A stretch of DNA of 64,000 bases from assembly GCA_947476465.1 (NCBI GenBank), contig CANJQN010000014.1, positions 1 through 64,000 on the forward strand, given 5' to 3'. Shown in pieces: positions 17,255 to 26,705 of this stretch (within the stretch, counting starts at the first letter, position 1; each line of letters begins with the position of its first letter). Source of the DNA: Comamonadaceae bacterium. GTDB taxonomy: Bacteria > Pseudomonadota > Gammaproteobacteria > Burkholderiales > Burkholderiaceae_C. The position numbers were made by a program, and so were the translations under genes. A model generated the notes under the pieces. That model saw only the letters and a program-made list of their open reading frames with translations. It was not told the origin of the DNA and searched no databases.

Positions 17255-18154
17255 ATGAGCGACAGAACGCAGGAAGAAGCCCACACTGGTCCGATCAAGA
17301 CGCCTAAGCAGATGCTCTGGGCGGCCGTCTTTTCGCTTGTCGTTCCCATTTTCATCATCTTTGGCCTGGTGGCTTATGTCGCCTCGGAGAGCAAGCCCGC
17401 GGGCAGCAACGATGCCGAGCGCTACACCCTGGGCGGCGTGACGACGCAAGACATCGAGCGCGGCGTCGCCGAGCGGCTGCGCAAGGTGGGCACCGTGGAA
17501 ATCCGCGACGCCAATCGTCCGCTGCAGTCCGGCGAGGCCGTGTACAAGGCCCAGTGCGCGGCCTGCCACGCCACCGGTGCGGCCGGTGCGCCCAAGTTTG
17601 GCGACGCGGGCGTGTGGGCCGCGCGCATCGGCACCGGCCTGGAGGCCCTGGTGGCCTCGGCTCTGAAGGGCAAGAACGCCATGCCCGCCCAGGCCGGTGG
17701 CGACTTCGACGACCTCGAGATCGCGCGTGGGGTGGCTTACATGGCCAATGCTGCCGGCGCGAAGTTCAAAGAGCCGGACCGTCCGGCCGGCGCGGCCCCC
17801 GCCGCGGCGGCTGCTGTCCCCGCAACGCCGGCGGCTACCGTTGCCGTTGCGGCTGCCCCCGCTGCTCAGGCACCTGCGGCGGCCGCTGCGCCACAGGTGG
17901 CTGCCGCCGCAGGCAATGCCGGCGAGGCCCTCTACAAGCAAAGCTGCGCCGTCTGCCACGCGGCCGGCATCGCCGGTGCGCCCAGGGCCGGTGACAAGGC
18001 CGCGTGGGCCCCGCGGATCGCTCAGGGCGTTCCGGTGCTGACGGCTTCCGTGATCAAGGGCAAGAACGCCATGCCGCCGCGCGGTGGCGCTGCCACTGCC
18101 TCTGACGCCGACATCCGTGCGGCCGTCGAGTACATGGTCAGCCAGGCGAAGTAG
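17255..18154 (+). CDS. Membrane-anchored diheme cytochrome c5
   Basis: The 299 residues start with a short cytoplasmic tail and one membrane helix (about 21-43), which anchors two periplasmic cytochrome c domains. Heme sites are CAACH (101-105) and CAVCH (231-235); each is followed by KGKNAMP, whose Met is the expected sixth ligand. An Ala/Pro-rich linker of about 45 residues (175-220) joins the domains. Such diheme c5 proteins pass electrons between the bc1 complex and terminal oxidases in beta- and gammaproteobacteria. It has its own promoter and converges with the next gene, overlapping by 17 bases at the 3' ends. Confidence 0.92.
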   Translation: MSDRTQEEAHTGPIKTPKQMLWAAVFSLVVPIFIIFGLVAYVASESKPAGSNDAERYTLGGVTTQDIERGVAERLRKVGTVEIRDANRPLQSGEAVYKAQCAACHATGAAGAPKFGDAGVWAARIGTGLEALVASALKGKNAMPAQAGGDFDDLEIARGVAYMANAAGAKFKEPDRPAGAAPAAAAAVPATPAATVAVAAAPAAQAPAAAAAPQVAAAAGNAGEALYKQSCAVCHAAGIAGAPRAGDKAAWAPRIAQGVPVLTASVIKGKNAMPPRGGAATASDADIRAAVEYMVSQAK

Positions 18155-18698
18155 TCGATTCGGTGGCGGCCGGCGCCGGCCGCCGCATCGCGGGGCTTCG
18201 CACGAAACCGAACCGCCGCGGCAAATCATCCGCCGACACGTCCTGCGGGGTCCACAGCCCCGCCTCCACGGCATCGGCGGCCAAGGCCATGTCCAGGCTG
18301 TGCACCAGGCCCAGGCCGCGGTCGGTCTCCAGATACAGGTGCCCTGTTTCGTCGACCAGGCAGTGGCGCACCTGCGCCGCGCGCCCCGTGTGGGTGGTCA
18401 CCGAAAAGTCACTCCCGACCCGCAGGACCAGCGGCGTGGCCTCCAGCTCGACATACACCCGCTGTGGGCCGTTCTGAAAATACCACTGGCCCGCGTCGTC
18501 GCACTCGTAGTTGCGCTGGATGAAGTCGATCAGCTTGTCGTGTTTCAGCAGCGAGCCCTTGACCTGAGGGAACAGCCCGGCGGCCTGGACGCGGTCGTCG
18601 CGCATGTACCAGCCGCCGCGCGCGTCCAGCGCGAGCCAGCCGTAGCAATGCGGAACATGAGGCCACTTGGCCATGGCCTGGCGCACGATATCGTCCAT
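18138..18698 (-). CDS. Conserved hypothetical protein (DUF2946-like annotation)
   Basis: This 186-residue soluble protein opens with MDDIVRQAMAKWPHVPHCYGWL. From memory the same opening recurs in Comamonadaceae proteins often labelled DUF2946; I could not check this. There is no signal peptide or membrane helix, and no catalytic motif is evident. The last 6 codons overlap the end of the cytochrome c5 gene in antisense. It lies 16 bases downstream of the TauE/SafE gene on the same strand and is probably co-transcribed with it. Confidence 0.7.
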   Translation of the reverse strand: MDDIVRQAMAKWPHVPHCYGWLALDARGGWYMRDDRVQAAGLFPQVKGSLLKHDKLIDFIQRNYECDDAGQWYFQNGPQRVYVELEATPLVLRVGSDFSVTTHTGRAAQVRHCLVDETGHLYLETDRGLGLVHSLDMALAADAVEAGLWTPQDVSADDLPRRFGFVRSPAMRRPAPAATESTTSPG

Positions 18699-18714
18699 CG
18701 GGTCATTATCCGTA

Positions 18715-19473
18715 TCAGCGCAGGAAGGCGTCGTAACCGGTACGCAGGATCAGCGCGCTGACGACCAGGATGAACACCCCGCGCACGAAGCCCGCACCGT
18801 GCCGCAGCGCCAGGCGCGTGCCCAGCAGGCTGCCCGCCACGTTGGCCAGCGCCAGCGCCAGGGCGTAGTGCCACCACACGTGGCCCTTCCATGCGAACAG
18901 CGCCAGCGCCGACAGATTCATCGCGGCGTTGAGCAACTTGGCGGCGGCCGAGGCATGCAAAAAGTCATAACCCAGCCAGCGCACGAACAGAAAGACCAGG
19001 AAGCTGCCCGTGCCCGGCCCGAAGAATCCGTCGTAAAAGCCCACCGTGAGCCCGATGGCGCCAGCGGCGATCTGTTCGGCGCGTGGTGCCAGGCGCGGCG
19101 CATGCGTGCGCCCCAGGTCCTTGCGGGCCAAGGTGTAGATCAGCAGGCCCAGCAGCACCAGAGGCAGGGCCTTGCGCAGGAATTGGCCCGAAAGCACCGT
19201 GACCACCCAGGCGCCCAGAAAGCCGCCGGCCACGCCGGTGAGGGCCGCGGGCGCCAGCGTGGCCCAGTTCATCGTCACGCGCCGGCTGTACTGCAGCGCG
19301 GCGATCGAGGTGCCCCAGACGGACGCGCTCTTGTTGAGCCCGAACAGGTTAGCCGGTTGCGCGGTGGGGAAGATGGCGAACAGGGCCGGCACCAAAATCA
19401 GGCCGCCGCCGCCGACGATCGCGTCGACGAAGCCGGCCAGCAGCGACGCCAGCGACATCAGCAGCAGTTCCAT
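18715..19473 (-). CDS. TauE/SafE (TSUP) family membrane exporter
   Basis: The 252 residues are mostly hydrophobic, with about eight membrane spans. They include the family's repeated glycine-rich segments, such as LAGFVDAIVGGGGLILVPALF near the start and GFYDGFFGPGTGSFLVF in the second half. TSUP proteins move sulfite, sulfonates or other small organosulfur and carboxylate anions across the inner membrane; which one applies here cannot be told. It sits between a terminator-like hairpin and the hypothetical gene downstream. Confidence 0.9.
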   Translation of the reverse strand: MELLLMSLASLLAGFVDAIVGGGGLILVPALFAIFPTAQPANLFGLNKSASVWGTSIAALQYSRRVTMNWATLAPAALTGVAGGFLGAWVVTVLSGQFLRKALPLVLLGLLIYTLARKDLGRTHAPRLAPRAEQIAAGAIGLTVGFYDGFFGPGTGSFLVFLFVRWLGYDFLHASAAAKLLNAAMNLSALALFAWKGHVWWHYALALALANVAGSLLGTRLALRHGAGFVRGVFILVVSALILRTGYDAFLR

Positions 19474-19524
19474 AGGCGCGATTGTCGCCGCTGGCGTTGG
19501 GCGATCCGGGGCCCCAGAAAGACG

Positions 19525-19546
19525 AAAGGCGCCCTGGGGCGCCTTT
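19525..19546 (-). terminator. Hairpin terminator after the GMC oxidoreductase operon
   Basis: AAAGGCGCC and GGCGCCTTT form a perfect 9-bp stem around a CTGG loop. On the minus strand the stem is followed by a moderately T-rich stretch. It lies in the 237-base gap between the GMC gene and the TauE/SafE gene. The same gap also holds a 7-bp stem, ATGTTGC/GCAACAT (19647-19663), closer to the GMC stop. Nothing else is visible in the gap. Confidence 0.65.
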
Positions 19547-19710
19547 GCGAATGCTCCGCTGTGTGCAAAGCTCTTTTATTGTCTCCTCGGCCCTCTCGCA
19601 TGTGCGCCGGTTGCCCGGTCGCGAGTGCGGCCCACTGTAGCCGGGCATGTTGCGGGGCAACATCGGGAGTTTCCCACCCGCAGGTTCAATCCAAAAGTAT
19701 TAATGCCGGT

Positions 19711-21345
19711 TCAGTGCGGTGGTTCGGACGCGGCCCACTGGGCTGCCTTCTCCGCCATCATCAAAACGGGTGCGTTGGTATTGCCGCTGGTGATGGTCGG
19801 CATGGCGCCGGCATCGACCACCCGCAGCGCCCGTACGCCGCGCAGGCACAGCTGCGAATCGAGCACCGCCATGGGGTCGTCGTCGCGCCCCATCCGGGTC
19901 GTGCCAACCGGATGGAAGATGGTGGTGGCGATGTCGCCGGCCAGGCGGGCCAGTTCCTCGTCGGTCTGAAACTGCGGACCAGGGCGCCATTCCTCGGGGC
20001 GATAGCGTGCGAGCGCGGGCTGGGCGACGATGCGCCGTGCTACCCGCAACGAGTCGGCGGCCACCTTGCGATCCTGCGGCGTGCTCAAGTAATTGGGTGC
20101 GATCAGCGGCGCATCCTCAAAGCGCGGACTGCGAATTTGCACCGTTCCGCGGCTGGTCGGGTTGAGGTTGCAGACGCTGGCGGTGAAGGCGTCGAAGGCG
20201 TGCAGGGGCTCGCCGAAGGCGTCCAGGCTGAGCGGCTGCACGTGGAACTCGATGTTGGGCCAAGCATGCTCGGGCGAGCTGCGGGTGAAGGCGCCCAGCT
20301 GCGAGGGCGCCATGCTCATGGGCCCGGAGCGGCGCAACGCGTATTCCAAAGCGATGCGCGCCTTGCCCCAGAGGCTGGCGGACAGGGTGTTGAGGGTGGA
20401 GGCCCCGTGCACCTTGTAGACGGCGCGGATCTGCAGGTGGTCCTGCAGGTTGGCGCCCACGCCGGGCAGGTCAAGCCGCACCGTGATGCCGTGCGAGCGC
20501 AGCAGCTCGGCGGGGCCGATGCCCGACAGTTGCAGGACCTGCGGCGAGCCGATGCTGCCAGCGGCCAGCAGCACTTCGCGCGTGGCGTGGGCCGTGACCA
20601 TCTCCTTGCCGGTCCACACCTGCACGCCCTGGCAGCGCAGCGCGCCGTCGGCGTCGGGCTCGATCAGCAATTGGCGCACATGGGCTTGCGTCCACAGTTC
20701 GAAGTTGGGCCGGCCGTAGCAGGTCGGCCGCAGGAAGGCCTTGGCCGTGTTCAGGCGCCAGCCCTTTTGCTGGTTGACCTCGAAGTAGCCCACGCCTTCG
20801 TTGTTGCCGCGGTTGAAGTCGTCGCAGGCGGGAATGCCGGCCTCTTGCGCGGCCTGCACCACCGCGTCGAGGATGTCCCAGTGCAGGCGCTGCCGCTCGA
20901 CGCGCCACTCGCCGCCCGCGCCGTGGGCCTCGTCGGCGCCGCGGTGGTGGTCTTCGTGGCGTTTGAAGTAGGGCAGGCAATGCTCCCAGCGCCAGCGCGC
21001 ATCGCCGGTCTGCTGGGCCCACAGGTCGTAGTCGCGCGCCTGCCCGCGCATGTAGATCATGCCGTTGATGCTGGAGCACCCGCCCAGGGTCTTGCCGCGC
21101 GGGTAGCGCAGCGCGCGTCCGTTGAGTCCGGCGTCGGCCTCGGTGTGGTACAGCCAGTCGGTGCGCGGGTTGCCGATGCAGTGCAGGTAGCCCACCGGGA
21201 TGTGGATCCAGTGGTAGTCATCCTTGGGCCCCGCCTCGATCAGCAACACGCGCTTTGACGCATCGGCGCTGAGCCGATTGGCCAGCAGGCAGCCGGCGGT
21301 GCCGGCGCCCACGATGATGTAGTCGAAGGTGGCGGCCTCGCCCAT
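19711..21345 (-). CDS. GMC-family FAD alcohol dehydrogenase (choline dehydrogenase-like)
   Basis: The 544 residues begin with the FAD site FDYIIVGAGTAGCLLANRLS. GMC signatures follow: GKTLGGCSSINGM, GSIGSPQVLQLSGIGP and, near the end, FHPVGTTRMG with the catalytic His, and GNTNAPVLMMAEKA. Homologues oxidise choline or polyethylene-glycol-like and other primary alcohols. The start at ATG 21345 overlaps the mmsA stop by one base (TGATG); the frame upstream of it is out-of-frame mmsA. With an aldehyde dehydrogenase directly upstream, an alcohol-to-aldehyde-to-acyl-CoA sequence is plausible. Confidence 0.92.
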   Translation of the reverse strand: MGEAATFDYIIVGAGTAGCLLANRLSADASKRVLLIEAGPKDDYHWIHIPVGYLHCIGNPRTDWLYHTEADAGLNGRALRYPRGKTLGGCSSINGMIYMRGQARDYDLWAQQTGDARWRWEHCLPYFKRHEDHHRGADEAHGAGGEWRVERQRLHWDILDAVVQAAQEAGIPACDDFNRGNNEGVGYFEVNQQKGWRLNTAKAFLRPTCYGRPNFELWTQAHVRQLLIEPDADGALRCQGVQVWTGKEMVTAHATREVLLAAGSIGSPQVLQLSGIGPAELLRSHGITVRLDLPGVGANLQDHLQIRAVYKVHGASTLNTLSASLWGKARIALEYALRRSGPMSMAPSQLGAFTRSSPEHAWPNIEFHVQPLSLDAFGEPLHAFDAFTASVCNLNPTSRGTVQIRSPRFEDAPLIAPNYLSTPQDRKVAADSLRVARRIVAQPALARYRPEEWRPGPQFQTDEELARLAGDIATTIFHPVGTTRMGRDDDPMAVLDSQLCLRGVRALRVVDAGAMPTITSGNTNAPVLMMAEKAAQWAASEPPH

Positions 21346-22889
21346 CACTTGGACGTTGGCATGACGAACTCGGCGCCCTTGCCGATGCTCTCGGGCCAAC
21401 GCTGCATGATCGATTTTTGCCGGGTGTAGAAGCGCACGCCTTCCTCGCCGTAGGCGTGCATGTCGCCGAACAGGCTGCGCTTCCAGCCGCCAAAGCCGTG
21501 CCAGGCCATGGGCACCGGGATCGGCACGTTGATGCCGACCATGCCCACCTCGATGCGACGGCTGAACTCGCGCGCCACGTTGCCGTCGCGGGTGAAGCAC
21601 GAGACGCCGTTGCCGTACTCGTGGGCGTTGATCAGGGCCACTGCCTCGGCCAGGTCCCGCACGCGCACGCAGCCGAGCACCGGGCCGAAAATCTCCTCGC
21701 GGTAGATCTTCATGTCGGGCTTGACGTGGTCGAACAGCGTGCCGCCGATCCAGAAGCCTTGCTCGCAGCCGGCCCCGGCCATGGCGCCCTGGAAGCCGCG
21801 GCCGTCGACCAGCAGGGTGGCGCCCTCGCTCTGGCCCTGCGCGATATAGCCCATGATGCGCTGATGCGCCGCGGCGCTGATGATCGGGCCCATCTCGGCA
21901 TCGGCCTCCTCGCCGTGCTTGACCTTGAGGTCGCGCGTGCGCTGTGCCAGCACTGGCATCAGCCGGTCGGCGGCCTCGCCCACCAGCACGCCCACGGAGA
22001 TCGCCATGCAGCGCTCGCCGGCCGAACCGAAGGCTGAGCCGATCAGCGCGTCTGCCACCTGCTCCATGTCGGCGTCGGGCATCACCACCATGTGGTTCTT
22101 GGCGCCGCCCAGGGCCTGCACGCGCTTGCCGTGGCGGGCGCCGGTTTCATAGATCTTCTGCGCGATAGGGGTGGAGCCGACGAAGGAAATGGCGCGCACG
22201 CCGGGGTGTTCGAGCAGCGCGTCCACCGCGTCCTTGTCGCCCTGCACCACGTTGAAGACGCCGTCGGGCAGGCCCGCTTCCTGCAGCAGCTGGGCCATGC
22301 GAATGGCGGCGCTGGGGTCCAGCGGGCTGGGCTTGTGCACGAAGGTGTTGCCTGCGGCGATGGCCACCGGAAACATCCACATCGGCACCATCACCGGGAA
22401 GTTGAAGGGCGTCACGCCGGCCACCACGCCCAGCGGCTGGCGCATTGTCCAGTTGTCGATGCCGGTGGAGACCTGGTCGGTGTAGTCGCCTTTGAGCAAC
22501 TGCGGGATGCCGCAGGCGAACTCGACGATGTCGATGCCGCGCGTCACCTCGCCCACGGCGTCGGTGAACACCTTGCCATGCTCGGCGGTGATCAGGTGCG
22601 CCAACTCGTCACGGTGCTTGTTGAGCAGCTCCAGGAACTTGAACATGACCCGCGCGCGGCGGATCGGCGGGGTGTCGGCCCAGGCGGGAAAGGCGGCATG
22701 TGCGGCCGCCACCGCGGCATCGACCTCGGCCGCGTCGGCCAGCGCCACCTGCCCGGTGACCTCGCCGGTGGCCGGGTTGAATACGTCGGCGCGGCGGCCG
22801 CTGCGGCCAGCCAGGGTTCGGCCGCCGACCCAGTGATCGATGCGAGCCAAGCTCGGTGAAACGGAGGAATTGGTAGCGTTCATGGTCAT
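21345..22889 (-). CDS. mmsA: CoA-acylating methylmalonate-semialdehyde dehydrogenase
   Basis: The 514 residues fit MmsA. They carry [34 protein letters not shown], and the catalytic Cys in [20 protein letters not shown] lacks the general-base Glu of ordinary aldehyde dehydrogenases, as expected for the CoA-dependent family. It converts methylmalonate or malonate semialdehyde to propionyl- or acetyl-CoA in valine and related catabolism. It is first in a two-gene operon with the GMC oxidoreductase, and ATG 22883 is an alternative start. The 165-base gap to the Mla-like operon must hold divergent promoters; I see no clear boxes. Confidence 0.93.
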   Translation of the reverse strand: MTMNATNSSVSPSLARIDHWVGGRTLAGRSGRRADVFNPATGEVTGQVALADAAEVDAAVAAAHAAFPAWADTPPIRRARVMFKFLELLNKHRDELAHLITAEHGKVFTDAVGEVTRGIDIVEFACGIPQLLKGDYTDQVSTGIDNWTMRQPLGVVAGVTPFNFPVMVPMWMFPVAIAAGNTFVHKPSPLDPSAAIRMAQLLQEAGLPDGVFNVVQGDKDAVDALLEHPGVRAISFVGSTPIAQKIYETGARHGKRVQALGGAKNHMVVMPDADMEQVADALIGSAFGSAGERCMAISVGVLVGEAADRLMPVLAQRTRDLKVKHGEEADAEMGPIISAAAHQRIMGYIAQGQSEGATLLVDGRGFQGAMAGAGCEQGFWIGGTLFDHVKPDMKIYREEIFGPVLGCVRVRDLAEAVALINAHEYGNGVSCFTRDGNVAREFSRRIEVGMVGINVPIPVPMAWHGFGGWKRSLFGDMHAYGEEGVRFYTRQKSIMQRWPESIGKGAEFVMPTSK

Positions 22890-23054
22890 TGCAAATCCGC
22901 ATGGGCAGGAAAGTCGGCGAGGGCTTCAAGTCTAGGCGGTCGCGACCAGTGAGCAATGGGGTGCACCCGCGGGTCTGGTGCGTCATTCCTACAACCGAGG
23001 GCCGCCCTCAGCGGCTACCATGGCTCGCAGCCGGGGGCAGCGCCCCGCCACCGC

Positions 23055-24170
23055 ATGCACGATACCGCCCCCCAACTCGAGCTTCCGACCTTGCCCGACG
23101 CCGCCACTCGCGTCCTGGGCCGCTGGACCGCGGCCGAGTTCGCGCGGCCGGGCCTGCTTCGGGGTTTGCGCGCTCGCTTGGCGGCGGCGCCGATGGCGCA
23201 GGAGTGGGATTTGCGACCGGCCCAGCAGATCGATCACATCGGGGCCCAGCTGCTGTGGGAGCACTGGGGCCAGCGTTGGCCCGCTCGGATGCAGGCGCTC
23301 CCGTCACAGCGCTCGGTGCTGGAGCGGGTGGCGCGCTACACCACCGCGCCGCCGCCGCGCAGCCCGCCGAGCCTGGCGCAAGCCTGGAGCGCGCTGGGCG
23401 CCTGGGTGCTGAATGGGGCCCACGAGCTGCGGCTGTTCATGGTCCTGGTCGGCGAGCTGGCGCTGAATCTGCTGCGACTGGCCCGCGCTCCAGCGCGCAT
23501 GCCCTGGCGCGATTTTTCCGGGCACTTGTACCGCATCGGCGCGACAGCGCTGCCGATCACCGCCCTGGTGGGCTCGCTGATCGGCGTGGTGCTGGCCTAC
23601 CTGACGTCGCAGCAGCTGCGCGTGTTCGGCGCCGACGCCTTCATCGTCGACATCCTGGGCATTGCGCTGGTGCGTGAGCTCGGCCCCATGCTGGCGGCCA
23701 TCCTGATCGCCGGCCGCTCGGGCTCGTCCATCACCGCGCAGATCGGGGTGATGCGCGTCACCGAGGAGCTCGACGCCATGCGCGTGATGGGTATCTCGCA
23801 CAGTTTCCGGCTGGTGCTGCCTCGCGCGCTGGCGCTGGCCGTGGCCATGCCGCTGCTCAGCACCTGGACGACCTTGAGCGCCTTGGCCGGCGGCATGTTC
23901 GCGGCCGACGCCGCGCTGGGCATCACCCCGACTTTCTTCCTGAGCGCGCTGCCGGAGGCGGTGCAAATTGGAAACCTCGGGCTGGCCTTGGGCAAGTCGG
24001 TGGTGTTCGGGCTGCTGATCGCGTTGATCGGTTGTCACTTCGGGCTGCGCGTTCAGCCCAACACGCAAAGTCTGGGTCAGGGCACCACCGCCTCGGTGGT
24101 GACCTCGATCACCATGGTGATCCTGGTGGATGCACTGTTCGCGGTGCTGTTCAAGGACGTGGGGCTATGA
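23055..24170 (+). CDS. MlaE-family ABC transporter permease with N-terminal extension
   Basis: The 371 residues end in a MlaE/YrbE permease domain (about 130-371) with several membrane spans and the diagnostic RELGPMLAAILIAGRSGSSITAQIGVM region (seen around 23670-23760). The first 130 residues are soluble and resemble the STAS-like extension seen in two-domain MlaE proteins (EWDLRPAQQIDHIGAQLLWEHWG). The start at ATG 23055 is where homology begins, but the ribosome site is weak. It heads a four-gene lipid-transport operon. Confidence 0.87.
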   Translation: MHDTAPQLELPTLPDAATRVLGRWTAAEFARPGLLRGLRARLAAAPMAQEWDLRPAQQIDHIGAQLLWEHWGQRWPARMQALPSQRSVLERVARYTTAPPPRSPPSLAQAWSALGAWVLNGAHELRLFMVLVGELALNLLRLARAPARMPWRDFSGHLYRIGATALPITALVGSLIGVVLAYLTSQQLRVFGADAFIVDILGIALVRELGPMLAAILIAGRSGSSITAQIGVMRVTEELDAMRVMGISHSFRLVLPRALALAVAMPLLSTWTTLSALAGGMFAADAALGITPTFFLSALPEAVQIGNLGLALGKSVVFGLLIALIGCHFGLRVQPNTQSLGQGTTASVVTSITMVILVDALFAVLFKDVGL

Positions 24171-24970
24171 CGCCATCCGATGCGGGCAGGGCGGCCGTGG
24201 ACATCCGCGGCCTGTGGACCGAGTTCGAGACCCCCCTGCGCAAGGCAGTGGTGCACCGCAACCTCGAGCTGCGGGTGCGCACCGGTGAACTTGTGTCGCT
24301 GGTGGGCGGCTCGGGCACCGGCAAGACCGTGCTGCTGCGGCAGATCCTCGGGCTTGAGCATCCGGTGCGCGGCAGTATCGAGGTCATGGGCGAGCCCGTC
24401 TCGACCATGGGCGGGCGCGACGCCGCCAGCCGGGTCGGCATGCTGTTCCAGCAAGGCGCCCTGTTTTCCGCTTTCACCGTGCTGGAAAACATTGCCTTTC
24501 CCCTGCGCGAGCTCCAGACCTTGCCGCCGGCGCTGGTGCGAGACGCGGCGATGGTCAAGCTTCAGATGGTGGGGCTGGCCCCGCAGGACGCCGACAAGAT
24601 GCCGGCCGATCTGTCCGGCGGCATGGTCAAGCGGGCGGCGCTGGCGCGTGCGCTGGTGATGGATCCGCCCTTGCTGCTGCTCGACGAGCCCACCGCCGGG
24701 CTCGACCCCGACAGCTCGGACGCCTTCGTCGATCTGCTGCGCGCGCTGCACCAGGAGCTGGCCTTGACCGTCATCATGGTCACCCACGACCTGGACACGC
24801 TGTTCGAGCTGTCCACCCGCATCGCGGTGCTGGCCGACCAACGCGTGGTCGTGAGCGGTGCGCCGCGCGAGGTGATCGCCTTTGAGCATCCCTTCGTGCG
24901 CGAATTCTTTCTCGGTGAACGCGGCCGGCGAGCGATGGCGCTGCTGGACGAGCCGCGTCCTCTAACCTGA
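24167..24970 (+). CDS. MlaF-family ABC transporter ATPase
   Basis: The 267 residues have a Walker A (GGSGTGKT), signature LSGGMVKR, Walker B LLLLDEPTAGLDP and the H-loop VTHDLD. LSGGM with QQGALFSAFTV is typical of MlaF rather than of importers of small solutes. It supplies energy for phospholipid movement between inner and outer membranes. It overlaps the permease by 4 bases (ATGA). Confidence 0.93.
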   Translation: MTPSDAGRAAVDIRGLWTEFETPLRKAVVHRNLELRVRTGELVSLVGGSGTGKTVLLRQILGLEHPVRGSIEVMGEPVSTMGGRDAASRVGMLFQQGALFSAFTVLENIAFPLRELQTLPPALVRDAAMVKLQMVGLAPQDADKMPADLSGGMVKRAALARALVMDPPLLLLDEPTAGLDPDSSDAFVDLLRALHQELALTVIMVTHDLDTLFELSTRIAVLADQRVVVSGAPREVIAFEHPFVREFFLGERGRRAMALLDEPRPLT

Positions 24971-24991
24971 ATCTTGAGCGCAGGAGCCCCC

Positions 24992-25969
24992 ATGGAAAAC
25001 AAAGCCCACGCCCTCGCCGCCGGACTCTTCGTGGCCCTCGCGGCGGCCTTGTTGCTGACGTTGGCAGCCTGGCTCAGCCGCGATGGCGGCGCGCGCGACG
25101 TGTTCGAGATCTCCACCCGTGAAACCGTGTCCGGCCTGCAGGAACAGGCGCCGGTGCGTTATCGCGGCGTCAACGTGGGCAAGGTCACCTCGATCGGGTT
25201 CGACCCACGGTCTCAGGGCGGCGTGCTGGTGCGGCTGGCGCTCGAACCGCGGGCGCCGGTCACCCGCAACACCTTCGCGACGCTCGACTTCCAGGGGGTG
25301 ACGGGCCTGGCCTACGTGCAGCTGGACGACGACGGACAGCCGGCCACACGGCTGCTGCCCGATGGCGGCGCGCCGCCGCGCATTCCGCTGCGCCCCGGCC
25401 TGATCAGCCGCCTGACCGACCGCGGCGACGCGATCCTCGATCGCGTCGAGCAGGCGGCCGGCCGCCTGCACCAGTTGCTCGACGAGCCCAACCAGCAGCG
25501 CGTGGCCAAAGTCCTGGACCGGCTGGCGAATGCGGCCGAGAGCGTCGACCGGCTCGCCGCCCGCAGCACCGCCATCTTCGAGGCGCAGCTCGGACCGGGG
25601 CGCACCAGCATCCCGCAGGCTGTCAGCGGCATCAACGCGGCTGTGGCCTCGCTGCATCGCACGTCCGACGAAGCCCGCGCCGCGCTCAACGAGCTCGGCG
25701 GCGTGGCGCGCAAGTTCAACGCCGCCGGCGGGCCGGTCGATCGGCTCGGCGAGGGCGCCGTCTCCTTGTCCCAGGCGGCCGAGAGCTTCGGCGCCGGCAC
25801 CCTGCCACGGGTGAACGCGGTGGCCGACGAGACCGCACGCGCCGCCCGCCAGTTGCAGCGCGTGGTCGGCGGCATCGAGGACAACCCGCAGGCGTTACTC
25901 TTCGGACGCGGCGCCGCCGAGCCGGGACCGGGCGAGCCCGGCTTCGTGGCGCCGGGAGCTGCCCGATGA
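24992..25969 (+). CDS. MlaD (MCE) domain substrate-binding protein
   Basis: The 325 residues start with MENKAHALAAGLFVALAAALLLTLAAW, an N-terminal membrane anchor. An MCE domain follows (about 38-115, VSGLQEQAPVRYRGVNVGKV). The rest is a long helical region with Ala/Arg-rich coiled-coil character. In this family the MCE domain forms the periplasmic hexameric channel for lipids. ATG 24992 has AGGAG 8 bases upstream; TTG 24974 in frame is less likely. It ends with an ATGA overlap to the lipoprotein. Confidence 0.9.
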   Translation: MENKAHALAAGLFVALAAALLLTLAAWLSRDGGARDVFEISTRETVSGLQEQAPVRYRGVNVGKVTSIGFDPRSQGGVLVRLALEPRAPVTRNTFATLDFQGVTGLAYVQLDDDGQPATRLLPDGGAPPRIPLRPGLISRLTDRGDAILDRVEQAAGRLHQLLDEPNQQRVAKVLDRLANAAESVDRLAARSTAIFEAQLGPGRTSIPQAVSGINAAVASLHRTSDEARAALNELGGVARKFNAAGGPVDRLGEGAVSLSQAAESFGAGTLPRVNAVADETARAARQLQRVVGGIEDNPQALLFGRGAAEPGPGEPGFVAPGAAR

Positions 25970-26610
25970 GCCGGCGCCTCGCGCGGGCGGGCGGTTGGCT
26001 CATGGCGGCGGTGTTGCTGACGGGTTGCGCCGGCGTCGCCCCCCGGCCGAGCCGGCCGCTCCAGTACGACTTGGGTCTGTCGGCCGTCGCGGCGCCGGGA
26101 CCGACCGGGCCCACGGCCAGGGTGCTGGTGCTTGCCCAGATGGACGCTGCGGGGGCCCTGGACGGCCCGCGGATGCTCTATCGGCTCAACTACCACGACC
26201 CCCGCGAGTTGCGTGCCTACGCGCAGGCGCGCTGGAGCGCGCCTGCGCCCGAGCTGGTGCGTCAGCGGTTGGCCGAACGGCTGGGCGCGAACTTCACCGT
26301 GCTGGGGCCGGCGGACGCTGCCGTGCGCATTCGCCCGGCCGGCCCGCCAGATCTGGCGCTTCGGCTTGAGCTTCTGGAGTTCGCCCAGCACTTCGACGGC
26401 CCGGCCGCGAGTTTCGGTCGGCTGCGGCTTCGCGCGACCTTGATCCCGTCCGGCGCCAACGGCGGCCACCCGCTGGCGCAGCAGGTGGTGTCCATCGAGC
26501 GCGCCGCGCCCAGCGCGGACGCCGCCGGGGGCGTCAAGGCGCTGGCCGAAGCGGTGGATGCGGCCGCCGCGCAGCTTGCCGATTGGCTGGCCAAATCCCC
26601 GGTTTCCTGA
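25966..26610 (+). CDS. ABC-type transport auxiliary lipoprotein
   Basis: The 214 residues begin with an Arg-rich signal peptide and lipobox LLTGC (acylated Cys at about residue 23). The body resembles the ABC_trans_aux family (LRAYAQARWSAPAPELVRQRLAERL). Such lipoproteins are outer-membrane or periplasmic partners of MlaD-type transporters and appear as the fourth gene of MlaEFD-like operons. The ATGA overlap with the MlaD gene supports coupled synthesis. Confidence 0.85.
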   Translation: MSRRLARAGGWLMAAVLLTGCAGVAPRPSRPLQYDLGLSAVAAPGPTGPTARVLVLAQMDAAGALDGPRMLYRLNYHDPRELRAYAQARWSAPAPELVRQRLAERLGANFTVLGPADAAVRIRPAGPPDLALRLELLEFAQHFDGPAASFGRLRLRATLIPSGANGGHPLAQQVVSIERAAPSADAAGGVKALAEAVDAAAAQLADWLAKSPVS

Positions 26611-26705
26611 CATTTCGGGCCTGGGTAGGCCGATCAGGACTTGCGCCAAGGATGACTTGCGGGTTCATAATGACTGAACCTTTTAGTTGCACTGGAGTGG
26701 CGAAC

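Noticed and set aside
18667..21258. A plus-strand frame of 863 codons
   Set aside because: It is antisense to TauE/SafE and the GMC oxidoreductase and has the His/Arg/Gln/Val-rich look of high-GC shadow frames.
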